In this document: one piece after another, positions 1 to 8,123 of the stretch | Position numbering within the stretch: position 1 is the first letter of the stretch | Layout of the letters: every line of letters starts with the position of its first letter | DNA from: JANWHZ01 sp041487535 | Lineage (GTDB): Bacteria; Patescibacteriota; Saccharimonadia; Saccharimonadales; UBA4665 | Length of the DNA: 17,604 nucleotides | Assembly: GCA_041487535.1 (NCBI GenBank) | Contig: JBGPNM010000018.1 | Location: forward strand, 1 to 17,604 | Direction of reading: 5' to 3' | The notes under the pieces: generated by a model | What the model was told of the DNA's origin: nothing | The model's database searches: none | The model's input: only the letters and a program-made list of their open reading frames with translations | Made by a program: the position numbers and the translations under genes

Positions 1-3000
1 CGTCGCCGGCTTTTATGGTCAGGTTGGTTGACGTGCCGCTGCCGGTGTTGACCGACGGGGTAGTGATGTCTGCAGTTTGTCCGCCCGCCAGCTGCAGTAC
101 GCCAGCCGTGCTGAGGCTGAAGTTGGTGCCGGACAAGGCAAGGGTACTGCCGGTAACGGCGAAGCTGGATGCTGCGCCAGAGGCAAGCGTTACTGCGCCG
201 GCGCTACTGTTGCCGATGCTCACCGCACCCGTTGAACCGGTCGTGTTAATGCTGGTGTTATTGTTGGAGCCAACGTTCAGCTGCACCGCGCCGCCGCTGG
301 CCGTAAGGCCCGCTTGCAGCGTGGTCAAACCGCCGTTGACCAGGAACGTCTTGGTGCCGGTAACGGTAGTATTGCCGTTCAGCGATACGTTCCCGGTAGT
401 CGTACCAAATGTTCCGGAACCGTTGAAAGCGATGTTCGGGTTGCTTGTGGTGTTGCCGATGTTAACTGCGGTACCGACTGTGCCGTTGGCGATATTGACG
501 CTGGCCGCACCGCCGACATCCAATACCAAGTTATTGGCGCCGTTGCTCTGTACAGTTAACGAACCGGCAGAAGTGGGAGTAATAACATTGCCTACGGTAA
601 TATCTGCGCCGGTTACTTTTAGTGTTCGGGAGGTCGTACCACCGGCGGCCGTAAAGCCGTCAGCCGCGCTTGCCAGGGTCACGCCGTTGACAGAACCAGA
701 TATAAGATTGCCGGAGTTGGAAAGCGTTAATGCGTTAGAATACGTCCCCGATAGGCCGGCCGTCTGCAGTACGCCCGCGCCGGAGATTATCTGGGTGCCG
801 TTAACCCGCAGGACATCAGTGTAGCCAGTTCCAGCAAAGTTCAGCCCGTAGTAGTTGTTATTGGTGTGTGCCGTGGGATCCTCAAAGTAGTAGGCCGAGT
901 TGTTGTTAATGCCGCCGGAAGTGTCCGTGCCAACCAGCGTCACGTCCTGAAGCTTCATGGTTATATTGGAGCCGCCGCTGTTGGTGTTGGTTGCCAGGAG
1001 CGACTGGGCGTTGCCGTTTGCACTGGTTGAGTATGTCTGGGTGAATACGCCGCTTTGCAAGCTAAGATTTTGGCCGGAGCTTATTGTTAACGACCCGGCG
1101 CTGGTATTCGTCGTGCCGCTACGGCCCAGGGTTATACCCGTTGAATTGGTAGCGCCGATGGATATAGAGCCGTTGGCCGTAGCGCCTGCGCCGGCGTCAA
1201 TCGTGACGCTGCCGCCATTTCTGGTGGTGCCCGATCCGCCGGTTTCCGAGCCGGCAGTTATAGCTAGCGATCCAGCGGTACAACCGAGGTTACAGTTGGT
1301 GCTGCTGTTGTCGCCGGCACTCAAGGTTGTGCTTGCGCCAGTGCTGTTGGTGCCGGTGGTGGTACCTGGTTTAAACGCTAAGGATGTGGCCGTAGTGCCG
1401 CCCGCAGTCGTCACGTCCGCGCTTTGTCCGCCTGCCAACTGCAGAACACCGGAAGTGTTCAGGCTGAAGTTGGTGCCGGAGAGGGCAAGGGTACTGCCGG
1501 TAACGGCAAAGCTGGAAGCGGCACCTGAGGCTATAGTTACGGCACCTGCGCTGCTATTGCCGATGCTTATCGTGCCGGTTGAGCTGCCGGTATTGATGCT
1601 CGTATTATTGTTCGAGCTTACGTTCAGCTGCACCGCGCCACCGTTGGCCGTCAGCCCGGCTTGCAATGTGGTCAATCCACCATTGACCGTTAAGGTTTTT
1701 GTGCCAGAAACGGTGGTGTTCTGGTTGAGATTTATTCCCGTAGCATTGTTGGTGCCGATGTCTAATGCGGCGGCGGAAGCCGTGTCGAGTAGGGGAGCCA
1801 ACAAAGCAGTGCCCGCGATACCCGTTCCAGATATGTTGAAGTTGCCGGTTTGCTGCGTGCCAGGTGTCGATCCTTGCAGGAAGATATAGCCGCCAGGGGT
1901 TGAAACGCTCCCGATCACCCGCCAGAGGTTAGCCCCCGAGTCGTATACTAACGTTAACGAAGCGCCTGCCGGCAGAGTCACATCTGAACCAGTCCCGGTC
2001 GAAATCTGGTTCTGGGCACTACTGCTGCCGCTAAGGTTGCTTATAGTAGCAGATTGGCTGGCGGCATTAACCAGCGTCAATATGCGGCCGTCGGCACCCC
2101 CCGAGATGCCGGTAATAGTCTGGGCTGTGGAGCCGGTCAAGCGTACTAATGAACTTGTGCCTAAGTTCACGTTGTTAGATGTGCCTGTAGTGCTGAAGTC
2201 CGTGCCTTTCTGGAAGGCGGCATAACCGGCGTTGGTGACAGCGAAGTTGGCCGATACGGTGGTCGCTCCCTGCAGGCTGACGGTACCGGTGCCGGAAGTG
2301 AAGGTGTTAGAGCCGCTGACCGTCGTCGCGCCGTTTATGGTAGTCGCCCCCGACAGCGATATGCCGCCGGAGCCGGACTGGATGGCCGTGGCCGATGCGC
2401 CGGTAGTCGATCCGACGTTTGTGGCGTGGGCGGTGCCTGTCGTACCAAATGCGCAAGTGCCTGTTCCGCAGTCAACAGTTACAGCCGTAGCGCCGGTAGC
2501 ATTGCCGATAATAATGTTATGCAACGCAGCATTGTTGCCAATGAGTATATTTGTCGCGTTCGACGTGCCAATATTCAATCCAACACCCGAGGCCGTATCG
2601 AACGTGGATGCTTCCAACGTGGCAGCGATGCCGGTTCCAGAAATATTAAAGTTGCCTGTCTGCGCCGTGCCGGGCGTCGTGCCTTGCAGAAGCACTGATG
2701 CTCCGGTAGTAGTGCCAACTACTCGCCAAAGGCTGGCACCCGAATCGTATACCAAGGTGATAGAAGCAGCGGCGGGTAACGTCAGATCGCCGCCGGTACC
2801 GGTTGAAATCTGGTTAGCCCCCGTGCTACTGCCGCTCAGGTTCTTGATGACAGCGTCCTGAGCCGCCGCGTTGACGAGGGTCAGAATCCGGCCGTCGGCA
2901 CCGTTGGCGATACCGGTTATGGTCTGGGTAGCGCCGCCGGTCAGGCGATAGAGTGATGCCGTGCCGAAGCTCACGTTATTGGAACTACCCGTGGTGCTAA

Positions 3001-5971
3001 AGTCGGTGCCTTTCTGGAAGGCCGCATTGCCGGCACTGGTGACGATGAGATTAGCTGATACAGTCGTTACGCCTTGTAGGCTGACCGCACCGGTCCCTGA
3101 GGTGAAGGTCTTGCTGCCTGCAATAGTCGTATTCTGGTTCAGATTAATGCCCGTAGCATTCGTGGTGCCGATATTAAGTGCTGCGGCCGATGCTGCATCT
3201 AACAGCGGAGCTTGGAGACTGGTGCTGAAAGTACCGGTACCGGTAACGTCCAGCGAAGACTGCGGATTGTTGTTGTTGATACCAACGTTACCGGAGGCAC
3301 TAATGTGCAGCCTATCGGCGAGCGTATTAGCGGTACTGTTTGGCGAGTTAATGGCTACAATGATATCCGCCCAGTTGTTACTTTGTGCATTATTCCAGCT
3401 AATGGTGGTTGAGGTGGTTGTAGCAACTTTGCGCTCGCTTCCGCCGGCGTGGTTCGTATTGTTCTCATAGTTCAAGGTTTGCTGAGCGGTGAACCCGCCA
3501 TTGCCTTGGGCGGCGAATGCGTCAACTACCATCTGGTTGGCTATTGTTGTGGCTGCATTGGAGAAACCGGCGCTGGTGCCAGTATTGGTGAAGATTGTGC
3601 CGAACGTGTTGGAGGTCTGGTCGACATTGTAGTACGAGCTGGAGCCACCGACAAAATTACGGGTACTGCCAAAAGTCACGCTCACTTGATGGGTTCCACT
3701 CGGCGGATTCTTCATGTACCACATCTCCGTCGCACAGTTACTCGAGCAGGCCAACGTGTTGACTACCTTGGTCATCGAGACGCCATTATAGGTGACGTTA
3801 GTAGAGCTTAAAGCGCTGCCGCCGTAAGCTACCGTAATTAGCAGCAAGGTGTTGGGCTGACTAGCAACGGTATGGTTCCACTGCACCGGGCTGGTAGCTG
3901 ATGACACCTGTTGGACAGCACTGGCAACGTCGAACGTTGGCGCAGTAGCGCCGGGGCCGGTGACAGCTGGGGCGGTCCGGAAAATAAATGCTCCGGAACC
4001 GCCGGAACCGGTACCGTTCGAAGCATCGAAGGTTATATCGCCCCCGGCAACGCTGGTGCCGCTGCCAGCTCCACCCCGGACGGTTAGTGCCGTCGGTGTA
4101 CCGTCATTGCCCAGGACGATGGCAGTGTTGGTGGAATCAACGGTGAAAAGGTTAGCAGCCGAGGCGCTCTGAACCTGGAAAGCGCTCGTAGAATCATGCC
4201 CTGAAGTTGGCTTAACAAGTGCGATGCCGTTGATAGTCGTCGTTATGTTGCTCGTCGTATTGCCTAGGTTAATCGCAGTCGCATTGGTCGTGCCGATGTT
4301 CAATGCGGCCGCAGAGGCCGTGTCGAACATCCCGGCCTGTAACGTCCCGGCTATACCGGTACCGCTGATGTTGAAGTTGCCGGTCTGAGCCGTGCCGGGA
4401 GTCGAGCCTTGCAATATGATATAGCCGCCGGTGCCGGCCGCACTGCCCTCAACCCGCCACCGGCTGGTACCGGCATCGTAGACTAAGGTGACCGAAGCAT
4501 CAGCCGGCAAAGATATGTCGCCGCCGGTGCCGGTTAAGATACGGTCTGAGGCGGTCGTGGAACCAGTATTCTGGTTGGCGATGACGGCAGCTTGTGAAGC
4601 GGCGTTTACGATCGTCAATATCCTGCCGTCAGCACCGCCGCTGATACCGGTGATGGTCTGTGTGCTTGCTCCCGTCAGGCGGATAATCGTGCCATTGCCA
4701 AAACTGACATCGTTCGAAGTACCGGTAGTGCTGTAGTCTGTGCCTTTCTGAAAGGCTACGGTACCGGCGTTTGTAACGATTAAGTTGGCGCTGACGGTAG
4801 TAGCTCCTTGCAAGCTGACGTTACCAGTACCTGACGTAAAGGTATTCGTACTACTCACTGTGGTTGCGCCGCTTAGGGTAATGCCGCCCGAGCCGCTCTG
4901 GACGGTCGTCGCGGACGAGGCGTTCGTCGAACCGACAGTCGTCGTGTGGGTGGTGGCGTTGGTGCCGAAGGTACAGCTGCCCGTGCCGCAGCTAACTGTT
5001 ACCGATGAGGAGCCGGTACCGTTGCCGATGGTGACGGAGCTGGCGTTATTGGTGCCGATGCTGACGGTACCGTCAATGCCGGTGCCGTTTTTAACGCCCG
5101 CATCGATGGCAACGTTACCGCCGTTACCGTTTGTGCCGCCGCCGTTACCGCTTTGCAGCACCAGATTGCCGCCTGCCAGCGCGCTGCCGCCAGTTCCCGC
5201 CGCGCCAGCGCTTATACTCAGGGCCTTGCCGGCGACTCCCGATCCGGCAGTTGCCACTGACAAGGTGTGATCAGCATTAGCGCCGAAGCTAAGGTCACCA
5301 GAATTGTTCAGTACAAAGGCATCACTGCCGCCGGATTGCAGGTCAAGCAAGTTGCCGCTGGCGGTCTTGTTTATGAAGATGCTCGTATTCGTGGAGGCGT
5401 CAATTTGTGCACCCTGGGCCAGCTGAACGTATTGGCTGCTGCTGAGCCCGCCCAACAGGCGCGCGTTCAACGCATACGGAGTAGCGGACAGGCGTTTCAT
5501 GGGGATCATTTCGCCGTCAGGGCTGCAAGAGCTGAAGGGGGAACACGAAGCACCAGTCCCGCCGATGTTCATGGAAAGCCAGAGCGTATCCTGGTTCCAG
5601 TCTACAGAAGAGCCAAAAGCCGTAATCGAGCCCAGTTGGACTGACAGGAAGCCGTTCGTCACCGTTACGCCTTGGCTGCTGGTATTCAGGTGGTCTTCGG
5701 TCCACTTTAGACTGCCGGCGGGTGAACCGGTGGTATCCCCAACACTCTGGCCATCGCCGTCCTGATATATCTTGAATTCAATATTGTAGTAGCCGTCGGG
5801 CACTGTGGCACCCTGCGAGTTTAGCAGGCGCCCTTGGAAGTTTATCTGTTGGTTGATGCCTGCGGCGGCCTGCGTACGTTCAGGGAATAAAATAAGACAT
5901 GCCAAAAGCATGCCAATAATAACGATCGGCCCCAGTATTTTGCGGCGGTAATATAACGCACCCAGACTCAT
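1..5971 (-). CDS. Giant secreted beta-strand-repeat surface protein (N-terminal 1990 residues; C-terminus outside window)
   Basis: The frame is open from ATG 5971 to the window edge, giving 1990 codons without a stop. Residues about 10-36 form a signal or anchor segment ending TQAAAG. Next comes the known N-terminal module of large CPR surface proteins: INFQGRLLNSQG, PDGYYNIEFKIYQDG, then SATPYALNA near residue 195. After that follow low-complexity Thr/Ser/Gly/Asn/Val strands suggesting a beta-helix or fibre. Within them lie three copies of a module starting FQKGTD and containing GRILTLVNAA and LVYDxGxxxWRV (residues about 405-565, 985-1135, 1250-1405), and two copies of another module (about 1415-1521 and 1864-1970). 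A distinct domain of about 195 residues is inserted at roughly 680-875. It is followed by a phage-fibre-like ISASGNVGINNNNPQSSLDV motif. The likely role is an extracellular adhesin or fibre; the function is inferred. It lies downstream of the three-gene unit but has its own leader. Confidence 0.85.
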   Translation of the reverse strand, partial: MSLGALYYRRKILGPIVIIGMLLACLILFPERTQAAAGINQQINFQGRLLNSQGATVPDGYYNIEFKIYQDGDGQSVGDTTGSPAGSLKWTEDHLNTSSQGVTVTNGFLSVQLGSITAFGSSVDWNQDTLWLSMNIGGTGASCSPFSSCSPDGEMIPMKRLSATPYALNARLLGGLSSSQYVQLAQGAQIDASTNTSIFINKTASGNLLDLQSGGSDAFVLNNSGDLSFGANADHTLSVATAGSGVAGKALSISAGAAGTGGSALAGGNLVLQSGNGGGTNGNGGNVAIDAGVKNGTGIDGTVSIGTNNASSVTIGNGTGSSSVTVSCGTGSCTFGTNATTHTTTVGSTNASSATTVQSGSGGITLSGATTVSSTNTFTSGTGNVSLQGATTVSANLIVTNAGTVAFQKGTDYSTTGTSNDVSFGNGTIIRLTGASTQTITGISGGADGRILTIVNAASQAAVIANQNTGSTTASDRILTGTGGDISLPADASVTLVYDAGTSRWRVEGSAAGTGGYIILQGSTPGTAQTGNFNISGTGIAGTLQAGMFDTASAAALNIGTTNATAINLGNTTSNITTTINGIALVKPTSGHDSTSAFQVQSASAANLFTVDSTNTAIVLGNDGTPTALTVRGGAGSGTSVAGGDITFDASNGTGSGGSGAFIFRTAPAVTGPGATAPTFDVASAVQQVSSATSPVQWNHTVASQPNTLLLITVAYGGSALSSTNVTYNGVSMTKVVNTLACSSNCATEMWYMKNPPSGTHQVSVTFGSTRNFVGGSSSYYNVDQTSNTFGTIFTNTGTSAGFSNAATTIANQMVVDAFAAQGNGGFTAQQTLNYENNTNHAGGSERKVATTTSTTISWNNAQSNNWADIIVAINSPNSTANTLADRLHISASGNVGINNNNPQSSLDVTGTGTFSTSLQAPLLDAASAAALNIGTTNATGINLNQNTTIAGSKTFTSGTGAVSLQGVTTVSANLIVTSAGNAAFQKGTDFSTTGSSNNVSFGTASLYRLTGGATQTITGIANGADGRILTLVNAAAQDAVIKNLSGSSTGANQISTGTGGDLTLPAAASITLVYDSGASLWRVVGTTTGASVLLQGTTPGTAQTGNFNISGTGIAATLEASTFDTASGVGLNIGTSNATNILIGNNAALHNIIIGNATGATAVTVDCGTGTCAFGTTGTAHATNVGSTTGASATAIQSGSGGISLSGATTINGATTVSGSNTFTSGTGTVSLQGATTVSANFAVTNAGYAAFQKGTDFSTTGTSNNVNLGTSSLVRLTGSTAQTITGISGGADGRILTLVNAASQSATISNLSGSSSAQNQISTGTGSDVTLPAGASLTLVYDSGANLWRVIGSVSTPGGYIFLQGSTPGTQQTGNFNISGTGIAGTALLAPLLDTASAAALDIGTNNATGINLNQNTTVSGTKTLTVNGGLTTLQAGLTANGGAVQLNVSSNNNTSINTGSSTGTISIGNSSAGAVTIASGAASSFAVTGSTLALSGTNFSLNTSGVLQLAGGQSADVTTAGGTTATSLAFKPGTTTGTNSTGASTTLSAGDNSSTNCNLGCTAGSLAITAGSETGGSGTTRNGGSVTIDAGAGATANGSISIGATNSTGITLGRSGTTNTSAGSLTISSGQNLSLQSGVFTQTYSTSANGNAQSLLATNTNSGGSNITMKLQDVTLVGTDTSGGINNNSAYYFEDPTAHTNNNYYGLNFAGTGYTDVLRVNGTQIISGAGVLQTAGLSGTYSNALTLSNSGNLISGSVNGVTLASAADGFTAAGGTTSRTLKVTGADITVGNVITPTSAGSLTVQSNGANNLVLDVGGAASVNIANGTVGTAVNIGNTTSNPNIAFNGSGTFGTTTGNVSLNGNTTVTGTKTFLVNGGLTTLQAGLTASGGAVQLNVGSNNNTSINTTGSTGAVSIGNSSAGAVTLASGAASSFAVTGSTLALSGTNFSLSTAGVLQLAGGQTADITTPSVNTGSGTSTNLTIKAGD
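62..380 (-). repeat. Module B copy 2 within the giant surface gene
   Basis: This is the gap-free partner of 1409-1727. It encodes GGLTTLQAGLTASGGAVQLN and GVLQLAGGQTADITT. The 449-codon spacing suggests a larger unit was duplicated. Confidence 0.8.
1409..1727 (-). repeat. Module B copy 1 within the giant surface gene
   Basis: This copy encodes GGLTTLQAGLTANGGAVQLN, then NNNTSINTGS, FAVTGSTLALSGTNFSL and GVLQLAGGQSADVTT. It aligns without gaps to 62-380 at a constant offset of 1347 nt (449 codons), with about 80% DNA identity by eye. Confidence 0.8.
1760..2225 (-). repeat. Module A copy 3 within the giant surface gene
   Basis: This copy starts with FQKGTDFSTTGTSNNV and includes GRILTLVNAASQS, LPAGASLTLVYDSG and NFNISGTGIAGT. 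It runs directly into the first copy of module B. Confidence 0.75.
2570..3020 (-). repeat. Module A copy 2 within the giant surface gene
   Basis: This copy starts with FQKGTDFSTTGSSNNV and includes GRILTLVNAAAQD, LPAAASITLVYDSG and NFNISGTGIAAT. It matches copy 3 at a DNA offset of 804 at its start; boundaries are approximate. Confidence 0.75.
4280..4755 (-). repeat. Module A copy 1 within the giant surface gene
   Basis: This copy starts with FQKGTDYSTTGTSND and includes GADGRILTIVNAASQ, SLPADASVTLVYDAG and NFNISGTGIAGT. It is the first of three intragenic copies; boundaries are approximate. The LVNxx...LVYDxGxxxWRV core resembles modules seen in phage and CPR fibre proteins. Confidence 0.75.
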
Positions 5972-6109
5972 ATTTTTGTTTGTTTGTCTGTAGGTTTAGT
6001 TGTTGTATTTGAAGTACAGGTAGTCGCCTCACAAAAAGCATTTACCTACTATCAAGCATATACGGTATAGATATTTTTGCAAGAGGCCGTAAGTGAGAAA
6101 TGTAACGAT
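5972..6109 (-). promoter_or_regulatory. Leader and probable promoter of the giant surface gene, A/C-rich and lacking a Shine-Dalgarno site
   Basis: The 16 bases before ATG 5971 read acaaacaaacaaaaat on the coding strand, with no purine-rich Shine-Dalgarno match. A possible promoter further up is TTGCAA, 16 bases, TATGCT, about 100 nt from the start codon; this call is weak. An imperfect inverted repeat (AGT-AGGTA / TACCTGTACT) lies in the leader and may form a hairpin. Confidence 0.4.
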
Positions 6110-7072
6110 TTAGCTTTGCGGCTGAAGGCTGAGGCCGGGACGGCTGAGGATTTTCTTCTCCCGCCGCTCTCCCAGCCAGAAGCTGATCACTATAGCGATT
6201 GCACTAGTATATAAGGGCCACAGAACTAATAATTTGTTCACACTGGCTTTGGGCGAACTGGTTGCGGCGGTGGCAGCCGGTTGGCCGTTGACGATAGCCG
6301 CTACCGTTAAGAAGGCGGTACGATCTTTAGAATCGGTACCCTGCAGAGTAATTTGGTATGTTCCCGGCTTTTGGTAAACGTGGCCCTCGCGGAATGTCAG
6401 GTTGTCGTTTCGCGGAACAATTTTATTACTCGAATCGCCCCACTGGATGTTCACTGCGTAAGGCGGCGTGCCGCCGAGTATGTCTATGGGGATTGTCATC
6501 TCATGCCCCGGAAAAGCGCCGCGGTAGACGGCGTCGGTACTCAGCAGCAGCTGCGTACCGCCAAGGTCCAACGAAGTTATGCCGGATGCCTGCGGCGGCA
6601 CGGCGTCGTAGTAGACGACGACCGGAGCTGAATCCGGGCCGGGCTGGTTCAGCGCGTTATATACCCGGGCTATTAACGTATTCCTGCCAATCAGAAGGTC
6701 AACCGAAATAGAGAACGTTCCGGTATCGCTGCATGGAGTGGAGCCGGCGAAAATGTCGTTCTTGTATATCTCGACAAGCGTTGTGGCAGGACAGGTGCCT
6801 TTGACGGTGATCGGCGAGGTAGTGAAATGCTGGCCCTGGCTTGGCGAGGTGATGGTGGCTGCCGTGATTGGCGCCTTTCCGGGCATGGCGCCGGTGAGTC
6901 CAACCGAACCCGCTTGCGGCGGCGGGTGCGCCGCATACACCGTGCAAACCATGAGCGCCAAGCCCACTACTACTAGCAGACTGATGAGCGGAAAGTAAGA
7001 GGTATACTCGTGCGATCGGTAGCGGCCGCTGTGTTTATGGTGGCTAATTTTTAGTTTGCCGTACACAAGCAT
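6110..7072 (-). CDS. Membrane-anchored Ig-like/PKD-like surface protein
   Basis: Counting from ATG 7072 the protein has 320 residues. Its basic cytoplasmic N-terminus carries HHKHSGRYRSHEYTSY, a juxtamembrane pattern I associate with CPR surface proteins. One membrane segment follows (about 26-46). Residues about 68-158 look like a bacterial Ig-like domain (ATITSPSQGQHF, ITVKGTCP, RNTLIARVYNA) with two cysteines that could pair. Residues about 190-265 look PKD-like (GGTPPYAVNIQWGDSS, then HVYQKPGTYQITLQGTDS). A second membrane segment lies at about 280-300, followed by a basic tail (GERREKK). It follows the DUF916-like gene by 52 nt. A start at 7156 would overlap that gene and has no ribosome site. 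The promoter spacing points instead to GTG 7066 or ATG 7072. A surface scaffold role is likely; the ligand is unknown. Confidence 0.8.
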   Translation of the reverse strand: MLVYGKLKISHHKHSGRYRSHEYTSYFPLISLLVVVGLALMVCTVYAAHPPPQAGSVGLTGAMPGKAPITAATITSPSQGQHFTTSPITVKGTCPATTLVEIYKNDIFAGSTPCSDTGTFSISVDLLIGRNTLIARVYNALNQPGPDSAPVVVYYDAVPPQASGITSLDLGGTQLLLSTDAVYRGAFPGHEMTIPIDILGGTPPYAVNIQWGDSSNKIVPRNDNLTFREGHVYQKPGTYQITLQGTDSKDRTAFLTVAAIVNGQPAATAATSSPKASVNKLLVLWPLYTSAIAIVISFWLGERREKKILSRPGLSLQPQS

Positions 7073-7081
7073 AGTATACCA
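7064..7081 (-). promoter_or_regulatory. Extended -10 promoter, probably leaderless
   Basis: The coding strand reads TGGTATACT (TGn plus TATACT at 7078-7073) directly followed by ATG 7072. The GTG at 7066 lies exactly 6 nt after the -10 box, which is the leaderless spacing seen elsewhere in this window. This would let the Ig/PKD gene be transcribed independently of the two genes upstream. No good -35 is visible. Confidence 0.45.
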
Positions 7082-7124
7082 CTTATTCTTATCTGGTACG
7101 GGCCGCCATTTCGAGAGAATAAGG

Positions 7125-8120
7125 CTATCGCCGTGATGTGTATCTACGGATGACACGGCGGTTGTAGCGCTGGATGATGAACCGGAGGATGAAGAAGCCT
7201 ATGACCAGCACCGCGATAACGATACCAATCAAGCGGTATGGAATGACCCAGAATGCAGCGCTGCTCACCAGTGTCTGCTTGCTGGCACCGTAGGTTACGG
7301 TAAGGTTGGCATGGTACCGGCCAAATAGCTTTTTGGTGCCAAGATCGGACTTATCGAGGGATCCTGTGAACCGGCGGATGCTGGCGGGCAGAATATTCCG
7401 CGGCGGCAGGTTTACGTTTACGGACGCCACGTCCTTGCCGAACATGTCGGTTATCAAGATTCGGCCGACCGGTTGTTCGTGGACGTTGCCGCTGTTTTTT
7501 AAGCGGACTAGGAATTGTAGCGGCGTAGTCTCGAATAGTGAGCCTTTTTTGCCATTGCGCATCACGGAAAATTCTTCTACCGACAGCTGTTCTTTGACGG
7601 CGCCGTTTACTTTGATGAGCATTAATGCGCCGAGGGACGTCGACAGGGACACGCCGGTGCCGTGCAGTTCGGGCGGTGCAGCCGTAAAGCGGATAACGCC
7701 ATAATGTCCGCCGGGAGAAGCGTCCGCAGGAACGACTATCGTTATAGGCAGCAATTTAATCTGATGGGGCACCATCGTTAGCTGCGGTATGGGTTTGAGC
7801 CAGCTCTTCATCGAGTACGGGTCACTGCTGGCGTCGTCAAATAGTAGCTTCGGCGTGCCATCTTCACCGCCGGCGACGAAGTCATTGACCTGGTTGGTTA
7901 CGATCAAGTTGCCGCTGGAAATATCACGCAAACTTATTTGCGTCTTTATGGTTTTGCCGGGATCTGAAGATAATGTAAGGACTGGCGGCGCGATCTCGAG
8001 CGCCTGACCGCTGCCCGGAGTATTGTTGGCGGCGGCAGCCAGAACCGCTGGAGTGCAGAGTCCGGCAAAACAAAGGATAAGGCTTAACCAAATGGTGAGG
8101 CGATATGTTCGTTTTTTCAT
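7125..8120 (-). CDS. DUF916-like (WxL-interacting-type) membrane-anchored protein
   Basis: The product has 331 residues. Residues 1-29 are a signal peptide (basic MKKRTYR start, hydrophobic core, AVLA). The mature part begins near ALEIAPPVLTLSSDPGKT (40-57), in the style of the N-terminal DUF916 Ig-like domain. It is followed by VVPADASPGGHYGVIRF (129-145), the characteristic PGG-x-YG turn of that family. A second Ig-like domain (about 185-285, with LVRLKNSGNVHEQPVGRI) corresponds to the DUF3324-like part. One membrane helix (about 295-315) and an Arg-rich tail close the protein. This topology matches the Firmicutes proteins that partner WxL-domain proteins. The mature part has no cysteine. 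It starts 3 nt after the stop of the CTATF protein gene with no Shine-Dalgarno site, so translation is probably coupled. Family assignment is by motif and topology only. Confidence 0.75.
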   Translation of the reverse strand: MKKRTYRLTIWLSLILCFAGLCTPAVLAAAANNTPGSGQALEIAPPVLTLSSDPGKTIKTQISLRDISSGNLIVTNQVNDFVAGGEDGTPKLLFDDASSDPYSMKSWLKPIPQLTMVPHQIKLLPITIVVPADASPGGHYGVIRFTAAPPELHGTGVSLSTSLGALMLIKVNGAVKEQLSVEEFSVMRNGKKGSLFETTPLQFLVRLKNSGNVHEQPVGRILITDMFGKDVASVNVNLPPRNILPASIRRFTGSLDKSDLGTKKLFGRYHANLTVTYGASKQTLVSSAAFWVIPYRLIGIVIAVLVIGFFILRFIIQRYNRRVIRRYTSRR

Positions 8121-8123
8121 GCG

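Noticed and set aside
62..4755. CRISPR array or mobile-element repeats in the left third
   Set aside because: The repeats are in-frame protein modules of about 106-160 codons, diverged at the DNA level, with no short regular repeat-spacer pattern and no terminal inverted repeats.
15..5765. Long plus-strand open frames rich in Pro, Ala, Val and Leu
   Set aside because: They are antisense shadows of the giant minus-strand gene, whose frame is continuous and encodes recognisable repeats. The plus frames have no coherent domains and break up often.
7072..7156. Upstream start at 7156 for the Ig/PKD protein
   Set aside because: It would overlap the DUF916-like gene by 32 nt, lacks a ribosome site, and places 28 unrelated residues before the characteristic juxtamembrane motif.
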